A DNA stretch of 64,000 nt from Bolinopsis microptera (Eukaryota; Ctenophora; Tentaculata; Lobata; Bolinopsidae): positions 8,051,983 to 8,115,982 of the forward strand of contig NC_087077.1 in NCBI RefSeq assembly GCF_026151205.1, given 5' to 3'. The position numbers were made by a program, and so were the translations under genes. Positions 59,214 to 64,000 of the stretch are shown here, one piece after another. A model generated the notes under the pieces. It was not told the origin of the DNA. It made no database searches and worked only from the letters and a program-made list of their open reading frames with translations. Each line of letters opens with the position of its first letter. Position 1 is the stretch's first letter.

Positions 59214-61008
59214 ACTTTGCTTGAGAGGGTTACTGTGGACAAGATGTGTAGGAAGGTGGTTGTAACTTGTTACATCACAATGTTAAAACCTTATCACAAT
59301 ATCATAATCACTATGTTAAAATTACTGATTTTATAAATAGGGCACCAGATCTTGAGAGTCTATCAGAATTCAGTCTTCGCTGAGTCTATTCAGAATCAAT
59401 CAGAAACAATCCGAAATGTGAATGAAAGAAACATAAAATCATGAGACTCAATAATAATACACGACTCAATCAGAATGTCTTAAGAGATAAGAGGGGCGTT
59501 TACTTTAGAACAGTATGACACATAATCTCCCGCAGGTTATGATAAGGATGTGGTCCCCAAAAGTATGTACGTTTTAGAACTGAAACGTCGTGTCCCAAAA
59601 AGATTTTCTGTAATAAATTGAACATTTTAAAATTATGTTATATTTGTATGAAAAGCATTAATAATGCAGACTCATATTTCATATTAGTCTGATGAGTTAT
59701 GGACAATATAATGAGCGGATTAGAGCTGCATTAAAATAGCGTATCTTTGTCCATTTAAATCACAGCAGTTCAGTGTTGCAATAACATCACTAGAACAATC
59801 GATTGAGTAACCTATTAACAGGTTGCTCTGTTTTCAACCTTACAGTACACTTCGTCTTTTGGTCCTGTCATTACGTTAGAAATTTCCATTGCTTGCGGAA
59901 TAATGATAGTTGTATTACTGTAAATTTCCATTGCTTGAGGAATAATGATGGTTGTTTTATTGTATAAGTTTTGCTGTATCCAAATAATATAGCAGCGCTA
60001 TAAAAACGTTATGGGTTTAGCAGTCAGTTTATATATAATTGCTGTGCTCATTGTCACGAAGATAATCCGCTATCATCATCGACATTATCATTACTCATCT
60101 TCTTTTCAAAGTTTTGAGCGCAGGCACAACGCAGCAACGCTGAACTTGAACCCCTTCTCTCCCATTTCGGTGCTGCAACTACCTTATGAGATTAAAGTAC
60201 GGAATACCTGACAGAATCGGACGCTATCAGAACATTACACTCCAACAATCAGCCTGATCATAATTTTACCGAATCAGCTAATCGGAACACAGTACCACTA
60301 GTGTTCCAACTATTAAAACTTCTCAGTATACAGCTACCGGAATCTGATCTGCTCATCGTTGGATCATTCTTCTAAGTTCAGGGCTCTTCAAAAATAACCA
60401 GAAGAAGACGATTCAATCAACGAATTGTGGACTTCAGAGCGAATATTAGAAGTAGAGTGAAACTGTAAGAAACGCGAATATTAAAAAATTATTGAAATAT
60501 TTTATAATATATTGATATATATATCATATTACAAACATATAATATTATAAACATGTGACTAGCTATCTGACCAGTTATCTGACTAGTTGTCTGCCCAAAA
60601 CTCTGAGTTTTCCGCCCACTATCTACAATATATGTGTGCAATATCAGGTTACTTTATTTGATGACCGATTAAATAATAATATCTTATTTATGTTCAATGC
60701 TGTAGATGTTTATCATGATCAAATAAAAGTGGTAAGTTTAAAATATTTTCTTCTCCAATTTTTCTCTCTCTAAAGTAATCATCTCCAAAATTTCAAATAT
60801 TAAAAAAGTGAACAAAGTTAAAGTGAATTTTCTGATAGTCTGGCAGGGAGCCAAATTCAGATCAGTTATGGGATGAAACAAAGGATAATAATAGTATAGT
60901 CAATAGTGAAATGTTTCTAATATGATAATTGAAAATAAAAATCGTTACAGCTACAATCAGAGAGGTCTAGTAGCAATTCAATTGAAGAAGACGTGGATAC
61001 GAGATTAA
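59214..61008. other. Intergenic, no supported gene
   Basis: 3' flank of the receptor gene and AT-rich DNA. Two copies of a 40-bp segment (aaatttccattgcttg...gataatgatggttgt) lie at about 59878-59960. No domain-bearing frame was found. Confidence 0.45.
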
Positions 61009-61331
61009 TGGTGTAGTAGTGGTAACACTAGAATTTGTGTAGTAACTAGTAGTGGTGTAGTAGTGGTAACACTAGAATTGGTGTTGTAACTAGTAGTGGT
61101 GTAGTAGTGGTAACACTAGAATTTGTGTAGTAACTAGTAGTGGTGTAGTAGTGGTAACACTAGAATTGGTGTAGTAACTATTAGTGGTGTACTAGTGGTA
61201 ACACTAGAATTTGTGTAGTAACTAGTAGTGGTGTAGTAGTGGTAACACTAGAATTGGTGTAGTAACTAGTAGTGGTGTACTAGTGGTAACACTAGAATTG
61301 GTGTAGTAACTAGTAGTGGTGTAGTAGTGGT
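61009..61331. repeat. 44-bp minisatellite
   Basis: About seven tandem copies of a 44-bp unit beginning ggtgtagtagtggtaacact and containing gtgtagtaactagtagt. Alternating ttt/ttg variants suggest an 88-bp higher-order unit. Confidence 0.92.
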
Positions 61332-61582
61332 ATAGTGCTTTGGCACAGAGTCACAGAGTGGCTTAGGGTTACTGAAAAGGAGATAATTATGTCAAGTCAT
61401 CCCAACACTGGGAGTGACCTGCTCTTGTTTATTGAAAAAGAAACCAGTCTGAGTCTCTGGAAATGATTTTGAGCCTACGGGGTTTAAAAATGTGTGATTT
61501 AAAAAGAAAAAATGGGTATATTTAGCCTTACAAGGCATGATTGTCATTTGGTCCGTGCAACTCGACTAGTTGTAAAGCTAGA
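61332..61582. other. Spacer between minisatellites
   Basis: No feature is seen. Confidence 0.5.
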
Positions 61583-62300
61583 ACCCAGTACCCAGTACCC
61601 AGTACCCAGTACCCAGTACCCAGTACCCAGTACCCAGTACCCAGTACCCAGTACCCAGTACCCAGTACCCAGTACCCAGTACCCAGTACCCAGTACCCAG
61701 TACCCAGTACCCAGTACCCAGTACCCAGTACCCAGTACCCGGTCCCCATTACCCGGTACCCGGTACCCAGTACCCAGTACCCAGTACCCAGTACCCAGTA
61801 CCCAGTACCCAGTACCCAGTACCCAGTACCCAGTACCCAGTACCCGGTCCCCATTACCCAGTACCCAGTACCCAGTACCCAGTACCCAGTACCCAGTACC
61901 CAGTACCCAGTACCCAGTACCCAGTACCCAGTACCCAGTACCCAGTACCCAGTACCCAGTACCCAGTACCCGGTCCCCATTACCCAGTACCCAGTACCCA
62001 GTACCCAGTACCCAGTACCCAGTACCCAGTACCCAGTACCCAGTACCCAGTACCCAGTACCCAGTACCCAGTACCCAGTACCCAGTACCCAGTACCCAGT
62101 ACCCAGTACCCAGTACCCAGTACCCAGTACCCGGTACCCGGTACCCAGTACCCGGTACCCGGTACCCAGTACCCGGTACCCAGTACCCGGTACCCGGTAC
62201 CCAGTACCCGGTACCCGGTACCCAGTACCCAGTACCCAGTACCCAGTACCCAGTACCCAGTACCCAGTACCCAGTACCCGGTACCCGGTAGTCGGTACCC
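61583..62300. repeat. 7-bp minisatellite (cccagta)n
   Basis: About 100 copies of cccagta, giving GGG every 7 nt on the minus strand (tactggg). Variant blocks cggtccccatta occur at 61740, 61845 and 61971, spaced 105 and 126 bp (15 and 18 units). cccggta variants dominate the last 170 bp. The 21-nt period yields a Tyr-Pro-Val-Pro-Ser-Thr-Gln repeat, so the long open frames on both strands are artefacts. Stray cccagtaccc words recur at about 62561-62600. Confidence 0.95.
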
Positions 62301-62754
62301 ATCTTACCCTACCCTTAAGATACCTTACAGCTACCAGTACCCATCCAGTAATGCGTTCATTTATGACTCATCTCCCCTGATAACACCATCCTCCACTTTA
62401 TACTTTGATTTCTCCGGCAACCTCCCCCAGGGTTGCCATACCCCAGAGGCAGGCAGATCATCCCCATGCTATCCCTCTATCCCCTTGTAGACCATCCAGG
62501 CCCAGCCTCTCTTTAAAATTTTATTAAAAAAAACCTATCTAGTACATAGTAATATAGCTAGTACCCAGTACCCATCTTACAGCTACAGCTAACCCAGTAC
62601 CCTTCACATATTACGTAGTCATTTTTTGGCCATTTTAAACCCCCCGTAATCAGTTTTGCACATAGCTATTGTGTCAAAATGACACTAGCGTAATCAAAAT
62701 ACTTTTGTTTAGTTAGTTTGTGAACCTTCATTTAATAGAATACTCTACATCAGC
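62301..62754. other. Upstream region of lipase-like gene
   Basis: Holds stray copies of the 7-bp unit and otherwise ordinary sequence. It should include the promoter of the following gene, but no TATA or CCAAT arrangement is convincing. Confidence 0.4.
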
Positions 62755-63992
62755 ATGAAAGAAGAAGGGCCCTATTTGCACAAGAGATCAAACGAAAGGT
62801 GAGAACTTTACTTTTTAACTTAAAGTTCTAACTTGTTTAAATTGAGATGTTGTGAGCTTGGAACGTGCTGTAAAGTGTAAAAGTTTAACAACTTTCTATT
62901 TTATCTCTCTGTAAAATGTAAATTGTCTCTTTGTACTACTACTTGTTGTTGTAAATTGTCTCGCTGACTGCTCTCATCCCAGATTGAGATATGCCGTTGA
63001 CGTGTGCCACAAAGCAGTGAATGACGCTTTTAAAATATTCTCCCTGGGTAAAAGACCCTATCATCAGCTGTTTAGTGACGTGTGTCAGGTAACTGCTTTA
63101 TAACCATGGTAACCATGGTAACCATGTTACATGTATTTTGTACAACTCCTTTACAATATTAGCTATACTGTATTCATTATAATTGAATGACGCTGAAAGA
63201 AAAATACAAGTCAGCGTTTTCATGCTTCCATGACTACTTTTAATTGTAATTATATTCATTATAATATCATAATACTTTAGTGAATAATGTTTGTCTAATG
63301 TTCAGCCCGGTTACGTTTTCTAATTAATTGTATTTCCTAATTAATTTTAATGCTGGATAGTGTGCCTAATCACCTAATCACATTTATCTCAGGATATAAA
63401 TGCGCAGTTAGATACACTTAACCTGCTAATACAACCTCTCCTTGAAGCTGCTCCTAAATATGACTTTGAGGTATTTTCACGTTCTCCACTTAGTCTTATC
63501 TTGATTTAAATGTTGTAGTGAAAGCCTGCATTTATCATTCAGAGCTGAGGGCGATGATTACAAGTTTCTCCATTTTAATTTTCTACTCCTAATTTTCTAA
63601 TTACTCAATTACTTTTAACCATCACGTGCCAGGGAGTAGAAGGGAATGGTATAAGAAGCGTGTTAGGAGTGGTTGATAGTATCCTCAAAGAACTGATCTC
63701 CCATCTCCAATACTGTAGTGATAAACACAACTCATTCTTCTTTAATGGGTAAAAATATTATACTTTTAACCATCAAATTTATGAAAAGTAAACATAGACG
63801 ATAACCACAACAATGCTATAGCCCCCCCCCTATAGCCCCCCTCCTGCCATGCCTGTCGCCCAATTTAAGCTCACACAATTTCATATTCTCTTACAGGACA
63901 AATTGTGCGGCAAAGTTGGCTCGATTCTGTGCACTTCTTTCAAGACTCGGCAAACTGCTCGACATAGCCACACTCATGCACCAACATCTGGG
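62755..63992 (+). CDS. LIPE: Hormone-sensitive lipase-like, N-terminal exons (partial)
   Basis: Five exons with matching phases: 62755-62798 (ATG start), 62983-63088, 63393-63470, 63633-63748 and 63897-63992. The gene continues past the window, whose last bases are a GTGAGT donor. The 146 or so residues match the HSL N-terminal regulatory domain: the APKYDFE segment, then GVEGNGIRSVLGVVDSIL, LISHLQ...FFFNG, and ARFCALLSRLGKLLDIATL. These parallel the human LFDLDPET, NGYRSLVH and [21 protein letters not shown] regions. The alpha/beta-hydrolase catalytic domain would lie downstream, so activity is not visible here. HSL-type lipases hydrolyse diacylglycerol and sterol esters (family knowledge). 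The symbol is by similarity. Confidence 0.72.
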
Positions 63993-64000
63993 GTGAGTAC

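Noticed and set aside
59685-59710. ctgatgag word resembling a hammerhead ribozyme core
   Set aside because: No matching gaaac strand or stems I, II and III nearby.
61512-62380. Long overlapping open frames on both strands encoding QYPVPST-like repeats
   Set aside because: They are the product of a stop-free 7-bp tandem repeat (21-nt period) and lack any start context or domain.
1-64000. CRISPR array, bacterial operon or prophage
   Set aside because: No regularly spaced direct repeats with unique spacers, and all supported genes have spliceosomal introns or eukaryotic domain structure.

Overview
The window is metazoan nuclear DNA. It is AT-rich, with long introns, GT-AG splice sites, many minisatellites and many transposon remnants. 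Gene content fits a cnidarian, most likely a hydrozoan or another medusozoan: a papain-family protease fused to a ShKT domain, a two-Ig-domain receptor with an ITIM-like tail, a divergent 7TM receptor, and CR1/L2-type LINE and Penelope-like relics. The taxon is inferred from protein families only.

Layout. From 1 to about 13.5 kb there is no supported coding sequence, only minisatellites (3.8 and 6.5-7.2 kb) and a CCAAT/CACGTG cluster at 6.25-6.34 kb. From 14.25 to 32.17 kb lie seven in-phase exons (+) of the C-terminal half of a protein with a WNK-type PF2/CCT domain. Its first visible intron holds a complete intronless cathepsin-ShKT gene on the minus strand (15.3-16.5 kb). From 33.9 to 36.0 kb (-) is a complete four-exon TM2D1-like gene, and from 36.8 to 37.9 kb (-) an intronless Ig receptor. 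From 38 to 44 kb is a transposon graveyard: decayed LINE 3' ends, a foldback MITE split by a LINE fragment, an interrupted Penelope-type GIY-YIG segment, and a TTAA-flanked palindromic MITE. From about 44.4 to 50.1 kb is one LINE with both ORFs open. Its ORF1 reads as PHD finger, coiled coil, AlkB-like dioxygenase, then SGNH esterase, and it is the most unusual object in the window. From 50 to 57 kb are more repeats and LINE relics. From 57.36 to 59.21 kb (+) is a three-exon 7TM receptor. From 61.0 to 62.3 kb are two minisatellites, one a 7-bp G-rich array. From 62.75 kb to the end are the first five exons (+) of a hormone-sensitive-lipase-like gene that runs off the window.

Themes. A TTAA-flanked, almost perfectly palindromic foldback element occurs four times (13.5, 25.4, 39.6 and 57.7 kb). 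Two copies end within 50 bp of a splice acceptor, so their predicted hairpins lie inside pre-mRNAs. The host genes look functionally unrelated. Nothing suggests an operon or a prokaryotic system.
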